64,000 nt of DNA from Bacillus sp. B15-48 (GCF_016879755.1 NZ_WOFU01000005.1:186001-250000), one strand, 5' to 3'; counted from the stretch's first letter, positions 1-9,838 are shown. The notes: a model not told the origin generated them from the sequence alone. Numbers and translations: made by a program.

Positions 1-42
1 CACAAAAAATACTATACCATAATGAAACATTAACTGCAATAA

Positions 43-786
43 TTATTCCTTTTGTTTTTTTATTTCATTTAACCATTTCTGGTGTTCTTTTGGAAGTTCG
101 ATTTCTTCAAAAAGATCCGGACGACGAGTATGCGTTCTGCGAAGGGATTCTTTTATTCTCCATTCTTCAATTAAACGATGGTTTCCAGATAAAAGAGTGT
201 CAGGAACCTTCATTCCCCGAAAATCTGCTGGTCTTGTATAGTGAGGGTGCTCCAATAAGCCAGTACTAAACGAATCTTTAATATGTGATTCTTCACTGCC
301 AAGTACCCCAGGCAACAGTCGTACAACACTATCAACCACGACCATTGCTCCTAACTCCCCACCTGTAAGTACATAGTCACCTATAGAAATTTCATCGGTA
401 ATTAAATGCTCACGAATCCGCTCGTCATAGCCCTCATAATGGCCGCAAATGAAAATAAGATGCTCTTCCCTGGAAAGCTCTTCTGCCTTTTTTTGTGTAT
501 AACGTTCTCCTTGTGGACACATTAATATGACTCGCGTCTTCTTCACTTCTGCTTTGTCAACTATATGTGCAACCGCATCAAATATCGGTTGAGGCTTTAA
601 TACCATCCCTGCCCCTCCTCCGTATGGATAATCATCGACGGTTTGATGACGGTTATCGGCATACTCCCGGAAGTTCACTACATTATAACTTACCGCTTGT
701 TTGTCTTCAGCTTTCTTCAGAATAGAATGTCCGAAAACACCAGCAAACATTTCTGGAAAGATCGATAGGATATCAATCTTCATCAT
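43..786 (-). CDS. trmD: tRNA (guanine-N1)-methyltransferase TrmD
   Basis: TrmD transfers a methyl group from S-adenosylmethionine to G37 of tRNAs and so prevents frameshifting. The 247-residue protein has the usual length. It carries the SPOUT trefoil-knot signatures: GGGAGMV at residues 57-62, ICGHYEG near 113-119 and [10 protein letters not shown] near 139-148. Its ATG lies inside the rimM stop (ATGA overlap), so the two are translationally coupled. A second ATG follows immediately at 783 and fits the B. subtilis N-terminus (MKID) slightly better. It is the last gene of the ylqD-rimM-trmD group. rplS is expected next but lies outside the window. Identity is very secure. Confidence 0.98.
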   Translation of the reverse strand: MMKIDILSIFPEMFAGVFGHSILKKAEDKQAVSYNVVNFREYADNRHQTVDDYPYGGGAGMVLKPQPIFDAVAHIVDKAEVKKTRVILMCPQGERYTQKKAEELSREEHLIFICGHYEGYDERIREHLITDEISIGDYVLTGGELGAMVVVDSVVRLLPGVLGSEESHIKDSFSTGLLEHPHYTRPADFRGMKVPDTLLSGNHRLIEEWRIKESLRRTHTRRPDLFEEIELPKEHQKWLNEIKKQKE

Positions 787-1301
787 GATAAAAGCCCTTC
801 GATCGGTTCAATTAAAATTAATTTCTCTTTAATGTCGACTTTTTTAACGACATCTTCTATATAAGGAATGAGGATTTCTTTCCCTTTCTTTGCCTTTACC
901 ACCCAGACATCGTTTGCTCCAGGCGTGAGAATTTCAACAATCTTTCCTATTTCCTCACCATCGATTGTTGCAACGAGGCAGCCGATAATATCTTGGAAAT
1001 AATATTCACCTTCTTCGAGTGTCCCACGTTGACTTTCAGGAACTTTCAGGATGCCATCTCTCATCGCTTCCACTTGATTCACATTATCGTAACCTTCAAA
1101 GGTCAGCAAATCAAAGTTTTTATGTGTTCGGTGACTGCTGACAACCAGTTCGATTGGTTCTTTTTCTCCCGATTTAAAAAGAAAGAGCATATTCCCTGTT
1201 TTGTATCGTTCCTCCGGAAAGTCCGTTCTTGATATTACTCTTACCTCGCCACGTAATCCGTGGGTATTAACGATTTTTCCAACATTAAACCATTTCTTCA
1301 T
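783..1301 (-). CDS. rimM: 16S rRNA processing protein RimM
   Basis: RimM helps mature the 30S head by binding S19 and pre-16S rRNA. The 172-residue protein has the usual two parts. The N-terminal RimM domain begins [16 protein letters not shown]-terminal PRC-barrel follows from about residue 95 and includes the typical PGANDVWVV and LIPYIEDVV strands. A good Shine-Dalgarno sequence (GAGGTGAAGG) precedes the ATG. It lies 9 bases after ylqD and overlaps trmD by 4 bases, the standard order in Bacilli. Identity is secure from family knowledge. Confidence 0.97.
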   Translation of the reverse strand: MKKWFNVGKIVNTHGLRGEVRVISRTDFPEERYKTGNMLFLFKSGEKEPIELVVSSHRTHKNFDLLTFEGYDNVNQVEAMRDGILKVPESQRGTLEEGEYYFQDIIGCLVATIDGEEIGKIVEILTPGANDVWVVKAKKGKEILIPYIEDVVKKVDIKEKLILIEPIEGLLS

Positions 1302-1310
1302 TTTTAACCT

Positions 1311-1703
1311 TCACCTCTCACGTATTTCAACAACAACACCGTCTTTCACGACAATTGTTTTTTCATTAAGGAAATCATCCCAAAGATCCCCTTCGTTAAT
1401 TTCAACAAGTGCTTGAAGCTCTGATTCTTTCAACTCGCTTCCTAACGGTAGAATATGTAATTGTTCCATATAAAAATCCCATTGTTTTATTTTCTCATAG
1501 CGGGTACGAATTTCCTGATCAAATTGTTTTTGTAATAACTCTGAAGAGAATTTTTTTAACTTTTCCTGCTTTTTTAATTCAAACTTTAATTGTTCTGTTT
1601 CTTTTTGCAATTGAAGCTTTTTTCCTTCATATTTTTGCAGAAGTCGATCTTTGCTTGCTTCTGTTAATACTTGTTTAACGATCACTGTTTGAATGACCTT
1701 CAC
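1311..1703 (-). CDS. ylqD: YlqD family protein of unknown function
   Basis: This 130-residue protein matches B. subtilis YlqD in position and sequence character. Its function is not established. The middle part (about residues 15-75) is rich in Lys, Glu, Gln and Leu and looks like a coiled coil. The C-terminal 40 residues look like a small beta domain ending VVKDGVVVEIRER. It starts with GTG at 1703, after a GAGGTGAGG Shine-Dalgarno sequence. A strong terminator lies between it and upstream khpA, so it probably heads the ylqD-rimM-trmD unit. A TATAAT-like element occurs in the gap, without a clear -35. Confidence 0.85.
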   Translation of the reverse strand: MKVIQTVIVKQVLTEASKDRLLQKYEGKKLQLQKETEQLKFELKKQEKLKKFSSELLQKQFDQEIRTRYEKIKQWDFYMEQLHILPLGSELKESELQALVEINEGDLWDDFLNEKTIVVKDGVVVEIRER

Positions 1704-1801
1704 AACCTCACCTCTCCATTACTCAGCGATGGTTTTATTTCTCTTTCATTTTAGATCCGGCATTGATATGCATGTTCATTATATATGAAACGAGTAAAAA
1801 A

Positions 1802-1850
1802 GAAAAAGACCGACTTTAAAATCATGTTTAATGATTTTAAGTCCGTCTTT
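1802..1850 (-). terminator. Rho-independent terminator after khpA
   Basis: This is a long inverted repeat (stem about 19 bp, loop about TAAAC) read on the - strand. It is followed by a T-rich tract TCTTTTTCTTTTTT. It ends the rpsP-khpA transcript, 12 bases past the khpA stop. Confidence 0.85.
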
Positions 1851-1861
1851 CCAATACTGAA

Positions 1862-2092
1862 CTATTCAACAATCTCTAAAAAGATCTTCTTTTGTTGTGA
1901 CGATCCTGCTGCATAGACGACAGTTCGAATGGCCTTTGCAACGCGCCCTTGTTTTCCAATTACTTTTCCCATATCACTTTTATGAACAGATAGAAAATAC
2001 GTAATTCGATTGTCTTCTTCAGATGTGCTTACACGTACATCTTCAGGAAATTCGACTAAAGGCGTTACGATTGTTTCAATTAAATCTTTCAT
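1862..2092 (-). CDS. khpA: KH-domain RNA-binding protein KhpA (YlqC)
   Basis: KhpA is a single KH-domain RNA-binding protein that in other Firmicutes partners KhpB and affects cell elongation and division. The 76-residue protein contains the diagnostic KH loop GKVIGKQGR followed by AKAIRTVVYAA. I chose the ATG at 2092 (MKDLIETIV), which matches relatives. A GTG two codons upstream at 2098 is also possible, and neither has a strong Shine-Dalgarno sequence. It lies just after the rpsP stop and is probably translated by coupling. The rpsP-khpA pair is conserved across Bacilli. Confidence 0.93.
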   Translation of the reverse strand: MKDLIETIVTPLVEFPEDVRVSTSEEDNRITYFLSVHKSDMGKVIGKQGRVAKAIRTVVYAAGSSQQKKIFLEIVE

Positions 2093-2100
2093 GTTCACGA

Positions 2101-2373
2101 TTACTTGCTTAATTTAGCATTATGGAATTTCTCCATGATGCCTTCTTTTGAGAACAGATTACGAACTGTGTCAGATGGTTTCGCACCGTCCTTAAGCCAT
2201 TTAAGAGCAAGCTCTTCGTTGATGTCAACTACTGCTGGATCTGTAACTGGGTTGTAAGTTCCTACTGTCTCAATCAAACGTCCATCACGAGGAGAACGAG
2301 AATCAGCTACAACAATACGATAGAAAGGAGACCTTTTAGCTCCCATACGCTTTAAACGAATTTTTACTGCCAT
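2101..2373 (-). CDS. rpsP: 30S ribosomal protein S16
   Basis: S16 is an early-assembling 30S protein. The 90-residue chain shows the classic start [19 protein letters not shown] and [12 protein letters not shown]. The frame stays open 11 codons further upstream, but the start chosen has a strong Shine-Dalgarno sequence (GGAGGTG) and the family N-terminus. A sigma-A promoter at 2413-2441 drives it, and khpA follows directly. Confidence 0.98.
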   Translation of the reverse strand: MAVKIRLKRMGAKRSPFYRIVVADSRSPRDGRLIETVGTYNPVTDPAVVDINEELALKWLKDGAKPSDTVRNLFSKEGIMEKFHNAKLSK

Positions 2374-2412
2374 TTTAAATAAGCACCTCCGAATAGTTTC
2401 ACACAAGATAGA

Positions 2413-2441
2413 ATAATATCAAATTGTTTTTTAATTGTAAA
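2413..2441 (-). promoter_or_regulatory. Sigma-A promoter of rpsP-khpA
   Basis: On the - strand, TTTACA (2436-2441) and TATTAT (2413-2418) are separated by exactly 17 bases. They lie about 40 bases before the rpsP start codon, which fits a housekeeping ribosomal-protein promoter. Confidence 0.7.
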
Positions 2442-2460
2442 GTGTTTTTTCTTTACACAC

Positions 2461-2610
2461 TGAAAAGCGAAGGCGACTGCACAGGGACGACAAGCATAAG
2501 ACGCGCCCTGTAAGAAGGTGTTCTTTACCTTCTGAAAGGGAGTGGCTTATGACTCGATTCCCTAGGAGAGCCGCAACTAGACAAGCTTATGAACCACAGG
2601 ACTAAGAAAT
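2461..2610. repeat. Structured intergenic repeat-like element between ffh and rpsP
   Basis: This non-coding block has nested complementarity: CATAAG (2495-2500) with CTTATG (2546-2551), CCCT (2506-2509) with AGGG (2537-2540), and AGAAGGT (2513-2519) with ACCTTCT (2527-2533). It is locally GC-richer than the flanks and contains motifs such as GGCTTATGACTCG, CCTAGG and CTAGACA. From memory, these resemble dispersed structured repeats of many Bacillaceae genomes. Only one copy is visible in this window, so the repeat status is inferred. It has no T-tract of terminator type and no obvious reading frame. Confidence 0.5.
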
Positions 2611-2627
2611 GTAGCTAGACACAAAGG

Positions 2628-3980
2628 TTAAAACGGCTTAAAAGGGAGTTTAAACCCGCCCTTTTTCTTGCCTTTTTGCTGCATGCCTGTCATTTGTTTC
2701 ATCATTTTTTTCATGTCTTCAAATTGCTTTAGTAAGCGATTGACCTCTGGAACTGTTCTTCCGCTCCCTTTCGCAATACGTTTACGTCTGCTGGCATTAA
2801 TAATCTCAGGATGTTCTTTTTCCGCTGCAGTCATCGACTGGATGATCGCTTCTACGTGGGAAATTTGCTTCTCATCGATTTGTAGATTATCTAAGCCTTT
2901 GATTTTATTCGCTCCGGGCATCATTTTCAGCAATTCATCTAACGGTCCCATATTACGAACTTGACCAAGCTGTTCAAGAAAATCATCCAATGTGAAAGAA
3001 GCCGTCCGCATCTTTTTCTCAAGTTCTTTTGCTTTCTCTTCATCCACATTCGCCTGAGCTTTTTCAATTAATGTGAGGACATCGCCCATTCCGAGAATTC
3101 GCGAAGCCATTCGTTCTGGATGAAACGATTCAAGCGCATCCAGTTTTTCACCTAAGCCGACAAATTTAATTGGGGTCTGCGTAACTGCACGAATTGATAA
3201 TGCCGCACCACCGCGTGTATCCCCATCAAGTTTTGTTAAAACGACCCCAGTTAATCCTAGCTGTTCGTTAAAACTTTGCGCTACATTCACAGCGTCTTGC
3301 CCGGTCATCGCATCAACAACAAGGAAGATCTCATCCGGCTTTGAAAGCTCTTTGATGTCTTTTAACTCGTCCATCAGTTTTTCATCGACATGCAGGCGCC
3401 CAGCGGTATCAATGAGAACATAGTCATTGTGTTCTTCCTTTGCCTTTTCAATCGCCTGACGGGCAATCTCTACTGGACTCACCTGATCTCCAAGTGAAAA
3501 AACCGGCATACTCAGTTGATTCCCAAGAGTTTCTAGCTGCTTGATCGCGGCTGGACGATAAATATCGGCTGCAACGAGCATCGGCTTACGATTGTATTTT
3601 TTCCGCAAAAGATTCGCTAATTTCCCTGTCGTTGTCGTCTTACCGGCCCCTTGAAGACCAACCATCATAATCACTGTTGGAGGTCGTTTCGCAACGGCAA
3701 TCTTGCTCTCTTCCCCACCCATTAAATCAGTCAGTTCCTCTTTGACTACTTTAATGACTTGCTGGCCAGGAGTAAGACTCTTCATAACCTCTTGGCCGAC
3801 AGAGCGCTCGCTAACTTTTTTCACAAAATCTTTTACGACTTTAAAATTAACGTCTGCCTCAAGCAATGCAAGACGAACTTCACGCATCATTTCTTTTACA
3901 TCCGCTTCAGAGACCTTCCCTTTCCCGCGGATTTTACTCATTGTACTCTGCAGTCGGTCGGCTAATCCTTCAAATGCCAT
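2628..3980 (-). CDS. ffh: Signal recognition particle protein Ffh
   Basis: Ffh binds the scRNA and signal peptides and delivers ribosomes to FtsY at the membrane. The 450-residue protein has an N domain, then a GTPase (G) domain with GLQGAGKTTTTGKL (about 107-120), DTAGR and TKLDGDTRGG. A Met-rich M domain extends from about residue 330, with the tail MKKMMKQMTGMQQKGKKKGG. It is preceded by ylxM with a 12-base gap and a GGAGG Shine-Dalgarno sequence. It is probably cotranscribed with ylxM from the promoter at 4364-4392. Confidence 0.98.
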   Translation of the reverse strand: MAFEGLADRLQSTMSKIRGKGKVSEADVKEMMREVRLALLEADVNFKVVKDFVKKVSERSVGQEVMKSLTPGQQVIKVVKEELTDLMGGEESKIAVAKRPPTVIMMVGLQGAGKTTTTGKLANLLRKKYNRKPMLVAADIYRPAAIKQLETLGNQLSMPVFSLGDQVSPVEIARQAIEKAKEEHNDYVLIDTAGRLHVDEKLMDELKDIKELSKPDEIFLVVDAMTGQDAVNVAQSFNEQLGLTGVVLTKLDGDTRGGAALSIRAVTQTPIKFVGLGEKLDALESFHPERMASRILGMGDVLTLIEKAQANVDEEKAKELEKKMRTASFTLDDFLEQLGQVRNMGPLDELLKMMPGANKIKGLDNLQIDEKQISHVEAIIQSMTAAEKEHPEIINASRRKRIAKGSGRTVPEVNRLLKQFEDMKKMMKQMTGMQQKGKKKGGFKLPFKPF

Positions 3981-3992
3981 TTCTGCCGCCTC

Positions 3993-4322
3993 CTAATCTA
4001 ATTTCTCGAGTTCATGCAGCAAATCAGTGAGAAGTTGTGAATTCGAGGATTCAGACAAGCATTCTTTCATCCTCAAAATCAGCTTCTTACGCTCCTGAAA
4101 TTTTTGTAAGAGCAATAGCTTTTTTTCATACTCTTCAAGCATTGCTTCTGTTCTTTTGATATTATCATAGACCGCTTGGCGGCTGACTCCATACTCTTCA
4201 GCAATCTCGCCGAGAGAGTAGTCATCCAAATAATAGAGGGACATATAGCTTTGCTGCTTGGGAGTCAATAAAGCTTGATAAAAATCATATAGATAGTTCA
4301 TCCGGTTTGTCTTTTCAAGCAT
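3993..4322 (-). CDS. ylxM: YlxM family helix-turn-helix protein of the SRP operon
   Basis: This 109-residue protein belongs to the UPF0122/YlxM family. It contains a sigma-region-4-like helix-turn-helix: [20 protein letters not shown] at about residues 35-54. Family members in streptococci modulate the SRP pathway, and direct DNA binding is inferred only. The conserved neighbour is ffh, 12 bases downstream. It begins at an ATG with an AGGGGGAT-type Shine-Dalgarno sequence. It has its own promoter upstream and so is separable from ftsY. Confidence 0.93.
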   Translation of the reverse strand: MLEKTNRMNYLYDFYQALLTPKQQSYMSLYYLDDYSLGEIAEEYGVSRQAVYDNIKRTEAMLEEYEKKLLLLQKFQERKKLILRMKECLSESSNSQLLTDLLHELEKLD

Positions 4323-4363
4323 ATTTATCCCCCTGTGTTAAGTGAATCACCTTTACAATGGTT

Positions 4364-4392
4364 AGTTTACACAGCAAAGGGATGAATGTCAA
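4364..4392 (-). promoter_or_regulatory. Sigma-A promoter of ylxM-ffh
   Basis: On the - strand, a perfect TTGACA (4387-4392) is followed 17 bases later by TAAACT (4364-4369). It sits in the 94-base gap between ftsY and ylxM. Confidence 0.75.
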
Positions 4393-4416
4393 TACGAGAC
4401 CTATTAACGACCATAT

Positions 4417-5412
4417 TTAGTCATTTAATTCTTCTTTTTCTACCATATCAGCAAATAAGCCGTACACATATTTTTCCGAATCGAATTCTTGAAGGTCATC
4501 CATTTTCTCACCTAACCCGACAAATTTGACCGGAACATTCAATTCGTTGCGAATCGCTAAAACGATTCCCCCTTTTGCGGTCCCATCTAACTTTGTTAAC
4601 ACGATGCCGCTAACATCTGTCGCCTCTTTAAAGGTTTTTGTTTGGACTAATGCATTTTGCCCTGTTGTTGCATCAAGAACAAGCAAAACCTCGTGTGGAG
4701 CCCCTGGAATTTCCCGCTCAATCACTCGTTTTACTTTCTCGAGCTCTTTCATCAAATTCACTTTATTTTGTAAACGGCCAGCGGTATCACATAACAGGAT
4801 ATCAACCCCACGGGATTTCGCCGCCCGAACAGCATCATACATCACCGCAGCAGGGTCTGAACCTTCCCCTTGCTTAATTACATCGACACCGACTCTCTCG
4901 CCCCAAACCTCTAGTTGATCAATTGCACCGGCACGGAATGTATCTCCAGCAGCGAGCAATACCGTTTTTCCTTCCTGTTTAAATTTTTGGGCAAGTTTGC
5001 CGATCGTAGTCGTTTTTCCAACACCATTGACACCGACAAAAAGAATGACAGTTAATCCATCGTCTTGAATGTTTAGCCCCTTCTCTTCTTCACCAGCATT
5101 CTCGTATATTTCAACTAATTTTTCTGAAATCACCGCTTGAACATCTTTTGTATCCTGAAGGTTGCGCCGTTTCACTTCCATTTTCAGCTCATCAATTAAC
5201 TTCATGACTGTTTCAAAGCCGACATCAGCGCCAATCAGAATTTCTTCAAGTTCTTCAAAAAAATCTTCATCGACTTTTCGATAGCGAGCAACAAGATCAT
5301 TGACCTTGCTTGAGAAGTTATCTCTCGTCTTCGTTAAGCCTTCTTTAAATTTTTCACTCACCGTTTCCGTTTGTTGAGTGAATTTCTCTTTTAATTTTTT
5401 AAAAAAACTCAT
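4417..5412 (-). CDS. ftsY: SRP receptor GTPase FtsY
   Basis: FtsY is the membrane-associated receptor for the SRP-ribosome complex. The 331-residue protein has a short charged N-terminus (MSFFKKLKEKFT), the NG GTPase core with GVNGVGKTTTIGKLA, DTAGRLQNK and TKLDGTAKGG, and a C-terminal GLGEKMDDLQEF. The frame is open further upstream into smc. The start at 5412 has a GGAGGG Shine-Dalgarno sequence and matches the family N-terminus. It follows smc by 19 bases, so rnc-smc-ftsY is likely one operon, as in B. subtilis. Confidence 0.97.
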   Translation of the reverse strand: MSFFKKLKEKFTQQTETVSEKFKEGLTKTRDNFSSKVNDLVARYRKVDEDFFEELEEILIGADVGFETVMKLIDELKMEVKRRNLQDTKDVQAVISEKLVEIYENAGEEEKGLNIQDDGLTVILFVGVNGVGKTTTIGKLAQKFKQEGKTVLLAAGDTFRAGAIDQLEVWGERVGVDVIKQGEGSDPAAVMYDAVRAAKSRGVDILLCDTAGRLQNKVNLMKELEKVKRVIEREIPGAPHEVLLVLDATTGQNALVQTKTFKEATDVSGIVLTKLDGTAKGGIVLAIRNELNVPVKFVGLGEKMDDLQEFDSEKYVYGLFADMVEKEELND

Positions 5413-5431
5413 TTTTTCATTTCCCTCCGGT

Positions 5432-8400
5432 TTATGATTCAACAAGTGTATTCGTTTCTTCAAGCCTAACAGATACAAGTTTTGAAACACCTGATTCTGG
5501 CATCGTCACCCCATATAGAACATCGGCTTCTTCCATCGTCCCTTTTCGATGTGTAATGACGATAAACTGGGTCTCTAAACTGTACCGCTTTAAATATTGG
5601 CTGAATCGAGAAACATTTGCTTCATCCAGCGCTGCTTCCACCTCATCCAAAACACAGAACGGTACAGGGCGAACTTTAAGAATGGCAAATAACAGGGCGA
5701 TCGCTGTTAACGCACGCTCTCCACCAGATAATAACCCTAAATGCTGTAGCTTTTTCCCGGGAGGTTGCGCGACGAGCTCGACCCCTGTATTCAATAAATC
5801 ATCAGGCTGAGTTAATCGAATATCGGCTTTTCCTCCACCAAACAAGGTTTGAAATGTCGGGTTAAACTGCGAACGAATCGCAACGAACATTTCTTCAAAT
5901 CGCTTTTTCATTTCTGAATCCATTTCATCAATTACTTGAAACAATGTGTCTTTTGCTTCTTGAAGATCTCTTTTTTGTTCGTTTAAAAATTCATATCTCT
6001 CTGAAACGCGTTCATATTCATCAATTGCGCCAAGATTCACTGTCCCAAGCTCTTCAATCGCAAGTTTAATTAATTTGACCCTTCTTCTCGCTTCTTCTAC
6101 CGGGAGCGTTAATGGATACTGATCGCAAGCTGCTTCATAAGAAAGCAAATATTCCTCGCGAAGATGTGCTAGTCGTGTATCTAGCTCAACATCCAAACGA
6201 TTCAATTTGATCTCTTCATCCTTTAATATTTCCGTTAATCCTTTATGCTGACGTTTTAACTCTTTTATTTCTAATTCCAAATCCTCAAGTTGACTTTGCA
6301 TATGCAATCGTTCTTTACGCCGTAAGGCTATTAACTGGATTGTAGCATTTTTATCCTCAAGCTTTTTCCTCGCAGCTTGCTCAAGCTGACTTTCCCCAGA
6401 AGTATTATCGGTCATTTCTGAAGATAAAAGCGCTAAATCCTCTCTAGTTGTCTGTAAGCGTACCGTTTGTTCTTTTAAGTCAACAATCGCATCATTTAGC
6501 TTTTCTTTCGCATATTGGAGTTGTTCATTCTTCGCGGCAAGTCGCACTTTAAATTCACTGATTTCTGCGATAAGTGTTTCTTTTGAGGTGAGATTGCTAT
6601 TTTTCCGTACTGTTAAATTGGCAATCTCCTTGTCTAAGCTTTCAAGCTGCAATTTTAATGTAGTGATCTCTTCTAACAGCTCCGTTTCTCTCGTTGTCAG
6701 CTTGTCCCTCTCTTCATTAAATTGAGCTTGTTCAGCATCATAGACGGACAGTCTTTCATCGATGTTTCGCTGTTCTACTTCGATTTCACGCAACTTCCCC
6801 TTTAAGGCTTGTTCTTTTAAACGGAGATTTTCTCCGTCTTTTCGATAGTTCTCCAAAGAAGAAGTGCTTTCCTGAACCTCAACTTTTAATGACTTCACAC
6901 GAGCCTCTAGTTGAGCGGTTTTTGCTTCCATATCACCAAGTTTAGCTGTAAGCTCCTCGAGTTCACCTTTACGACTAAGAAGGGACGATGCGTTTTTTTT
7001 CACTGCTCCTCCTGACATCGACCCCCCAGGATTAACAACATCTCCATCTAAAGTAACGACTCTGCTACGATATTGCAGGATCCGCGCTAACTCGTTTGCT
7101 CCTTTTAGATCTTTCGTAATGATAACATTCCCTAGTAAATTTTTGATAATCTCATCGTATTTATCAGCAAACTCAATCAATTGAACAGCTGTTCCTATAA
7201 ACGATGGATGGGCACTGACCATTTGTAGTTGCTGATTGTTAAGCATTCTCCCTTTGATGACGTTAAGAGGTAAAAAAGTCGCGCGCCCATACGAATGTTG
7301 TTTTAAATAACGAATTGCTGCACGCCCATCTTCTTCACTTGCAACAACAATATGTTGCATCGCAGCTCCCAAGGCCGTTTCCGTTGCTAGTTCGTATCGT
7401 TTAGGGACTTTTATTAATTCAGCAACCGCTCCTTCAATCCCATTTAACTTTGACCCACGAGCTTTTAACACTTCTTTTACCCCTTGAAAAAACCCGGAAT
7501 AGTCCTCTTCCATCGCTTCAAGCATTTCTTTCTTTGATTTTGCTTGCTGCAAATATTGATAGGCTTGGTACAATGTACTTTCTTGCTTTTCATAGGTTGA
7601 GCTTAGTGATTCAAGTTGGCGCTGTGCCGCTATATAACGCTGAACCCCTGCTTCTAACTCTTGCTGAACATTTATAAGCTGCTTCTCTGTCTGGACTCTT
7701 TTCTCTTGAATCTCTTCACGGAAACGTAGGTAGCGTTCATTTTCTCCGCCTAGCTTCGTCCTTCTCGTTGTTTGTTGAGACAATTGCCTCCTAATATGCG
7801 TAAGTTCATTATTCGCTGTTGCTTGTTTGTTCAACATATCAATATAATCGCTTTTTAACAATTCAATCTTCATTTCAATATCTTCGCTATAAAGCTGAAT
7901 TTGTTGCTCGCGTTCTTTTAAATCATTTCGCAAGCCTGTTGCTTCCTTCGTGAGAAGCTGAACCGTCTCTTCCTCAGCTGACTTCACCTTATTTAGATGG
8001 TCGATTCGCGATGAGATCTCGACGATATTTTTTTCTAGCTGACCTTTGTTTTGAACCGCATTTTTTTTTCGTTCTTTCAAAACTTCTTTACGTCCTTCTA
8101 ATTTCTCAAGCTCTTCACTCGCATGAAGAAGAACGTTTTGAAGGCTGCTTATTGACTCGTCCATTGCGGTCAAATCATCGCGCATTTTTTCAACTTCTGC
8201 TTCTTGTTTTTGCAGCACAGTTGTCATTTGCATTTCATTATTTTTAAGATCTTCCAACTGGCCTGAAAGCTTTTCCCATCTTCCATGGAGCTCCTCAATT
8301 TCATAGGCAGTTAAAGCAACTTCAATCTTTTCAAGCTCCTCTTTCTTTTCAAGAAAATCCTTGGCCATCGATGCCTGAATTTTCAACGGCTCTACTTGAC

Positions 8401-9004
8401 TTTCTAATTCATGAAGAATGTCAGCGACTCGATTTAAGTTTTCCTGCGTTTCAAAAAGCTTTACTTCCGCTTTTTTCTTTCTCGTTTTATATTTTAAAAC
8501 CCCTGCCGCCTCTTCAAAAATCGTCCGCCTCTCTTCAGGTTTACTATTCAGAATCTCTTCCACTTTCCCTTGTGAGATAATCGAAAACGCTTCTCTACCA
8601 AGGCCCGAATCCATAAATAAGTCAACAATATCTTTAAGCCTGCAGCTCTGCTTATTGATTAAAAACTCACTTTCTCCTGAGCGGTATACGCGCCTTGTTA
8701 CACTTACTTCACTATAATCAAGCGGTAAGGTTTGATCTTCATTATCTAAAGTAAGTGTCACCTCCGCAAAATTTAGTGGCTTCCTCGTATCACTTCCTGC
8801 AAAAATGATGTCCTCCATTTTTGAACCTCTGAGCGACTTAACTGATTGTTCTCCAAGTACCCAACGGATGGCATCGGTAATATTGCTTTTTCCACTCCCG
8901 TTCGGACCAACAACGGCTGTTACACCTGGTACGAATTCAACATCTATTCGTTCAGCGAAGGATTTAAAACCCATCACATCTAAACGTTTTAGAAACACTT
9001 TCAA
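5432..9004 (-). CDS. smc: Chromosome partition protein SMC
   Basis: SMC is the ATPase of the condensin complex with ScpA and ScpB. The 1190-residue protein is full length. It has an N-terminal Walker A (GPNGSGKSN, near residue 32) and two long coiled coils. The hinge, with GGSMSGGAVKK, lies near the middle (residues about 520-670). The C-terminal signature is LSGGERALTAIALLFA, with Walker B FCVLDEVEAALD. The start is TTG at 9004 after a GGGAGAG Shine-Dalgarno sequence. It lies 14 bases after rnc. Confidence 0.98.
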   Translation of the reverse strand: MKVFLKRLDVMGFKSFAERIDVEFVPGVTAVVGPNGSGKSNITDAIRWVLGEQSVKSLRGSKMEDIIFAGSDTRKPLNFAEVTLTLDNEDQTLPLDYSEVSVTRRVYRSGESEFLINKQSCRLKDIVDLFMDSGLGREAFSIISQGKVEEILNSKPEERRTIFEEAAGVLKYKTRKKKAEVKLFETQENLNRVADILHELESQVEPLKIQASMAKDFLEKKEELEKIEVALTAYEIEELHGRWEKLSGQLEDLKNNEMQMTTVLQKQEAEVEKMRDDLTAMDESISSLQNVLLHASEELEKLEGRKEVLKERKKNAVQNKGQLEKNIVEISSRIDHLNKVKSAEEETVQLLTKEATGLRNDLKEREQQIQLYSEDIEMKIELLKSDYIDMLNKQATANNELTHIRRQLSQQTTRRTKLGGENERYLRFREEIQEKRVQTEKQLINVQQELEAGVQRYIAAQRQLESLSSTYEKQESTLYQAYQYLQQAKSKKEMLEAMEEDYSGFFQGVKEVLKARGSKLNGIEGAVAELIKVPKRYELATETALGAAMQHIVVASEEDGRAAIRYLKQHSYGRATFLPLNVIKGRMLNNQQLQMVSAHPSFIGTAVQLIEFADKYDEIIKNLLGNVIITKDLKGANELARILQYRSRVVTLDGDVVNPGGSMSGGAVKKNASSLLSRKGELEELTAKLGDMEAKTAQLEARVKSLKVEVQESTSSLENYRKDGENLRLKEQALKGKLREIEVEQRNIDERLSVYDAEQAQFNEERDKLTTRETELLEEITTLKLQLESLDKEIANLTVRKNSNLTSKETLIAEISEFKVRLAAKNEQLQYAKEKLNDAIVDLKEQTVRLQTTREDLALLSSEMTDNTSGESQLEQAARKKLEDKNATIQLIALRRKERLHMQSQLEDLELEIKELKRQHKGLTEILKDEEIKLNRLDVELDTRLAHLREEYLLSYEAACDQYPLTLPVEEARRRVKLIKLAIEELGTVNLGAIDEYERVSERYEFLNEQKRDLQEAKDTLFQVIDEMDSEMKKRFEEMFVAIRSQFNPTFQTLFGGGKADIRLTQPDDLLNTGVELVAQPPGKKLQHLGLLSGGERALTAIALLFAILKVRPVPFCVLDEVEAALDEANVSRFSQYLKRYSLETQFIVITHRKGTMEEADVLYGVTMPESGVSKLVSVRLEETNTLVES

Positions 9005-9018
9005 GCTCTCCCTTTCGG

Positions 9019-9798
9019 TTAATCTTTATTCTGGATGTCCTTTTGCTTCGAGATCGCTTCCATATGTGCTTTTAAAGTTTCCAGCGCTTTTTGTGCTGCA
9101 TGTTGCTCTGCTTCTTTTTTTGAACGGCCTTTCCCTGTACCTAACGGTTGACCACCAAGAGAAACTTGAGATTCAAATTCGCGGCTATGCGCTGGTCCAC
9201 TTTCTGACAGGATTTTATATTCTAACGTTCCTGCTCCATCGCGCTGAACAAGCTCCTGTAACTGACTTTTGAAATCCATCACATGAGAAAAAGCACCGGC
9301 ATCAATTTTCGGGAAGACTGTTTCTTCTAAAAATGAAAGAACAGTATCAATTCCTTTGTCAAGGTAGAGTGCCCCGATAAAAGCCTCAAATACATCGGCA
9401 AGCAGTGCCGGCCTTGACCTTCCACCTGTCATTTCCTCCCCTTTACCAAGAAGGACCACTTCACCAAAGTTCAAGTGATTAGCAAATTCTACTAGAGACG
9501 GTTCACAAACAACAGCTGCTCTTAGTTTTGTGAGCTCTCCTTCACTCATCATTGGATACTTTTTATACAGAAACTGAGAAACAGTCAGTTCAAGAACGGC
9601 ATCTCCAAGGAACTCTAATCTTTCATTATCTTCATATGGTTTACGGCGGTGCTCATTCACATAAGATGAATGAGTGAATGCTTGTTTTAAAAGCTTCTCA
9701 TTTATAAACTGAATTCCTATTTTTATTTGTAACTCTTTAAACTTTTGATCTTTTGCGCGAAAAAATCTTTTATCCTTTTCTCTACCGATATGGCGCAT
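9019..9798 (-). CDS. rnc: Ribonuclease III
   Basis: RNase III cleaves double-stranded RNA, including rRNA precursors. The 259-residue protein has the endonuclease signature [16 protein letters not shown] and catalytic acidic residues, including [15 protein letters not shown]-terminal double-stranded RNA-binding domain follows ([16 protein letters not shown]). The open frame extends 51 codons upstream over an AT-rich promoter region. I chose the ATG at 9798 (MRHIGREKD), with an AAGGTGG Shine-Dalgarno sequence. It is separated from acpP by a terminator and has its own candidate promoter. Confidence 0.96.
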   Translation of the reverse strand: MRHIGREKDKRFFRAKDQKFKELQIKIGIQFINEKLLKQAFTHSSYVNEHRRKPYEDNERLEFLGDAVLELTVSQFLYKKYPMMSEGELTKLRAAVVCEPSLVEFANHLNFGEVVLLGKGEEMTGGRSRPALLADVFEAFIGALYLDKGIDTVLSFLEETVFPKIDAGAFSHVMDFKSQLQELVQRDGAGTLEYKILSESGPAHSREFESQVSLGGQPLGTGKGRSKKEAEQHAAQKALETLKAHMEAISKQKDIQNKD

Positions 9799-9838
9799 TA
9801 TAATTCCACCTTGCTCAAAATTTACACACACTACTGCT

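Noticed and set aside
8805-9272. 155-codon + strand frame across the smc-rnc junction
   Set aside because: It is antisense to two secure genes and has no recognisable protein features.
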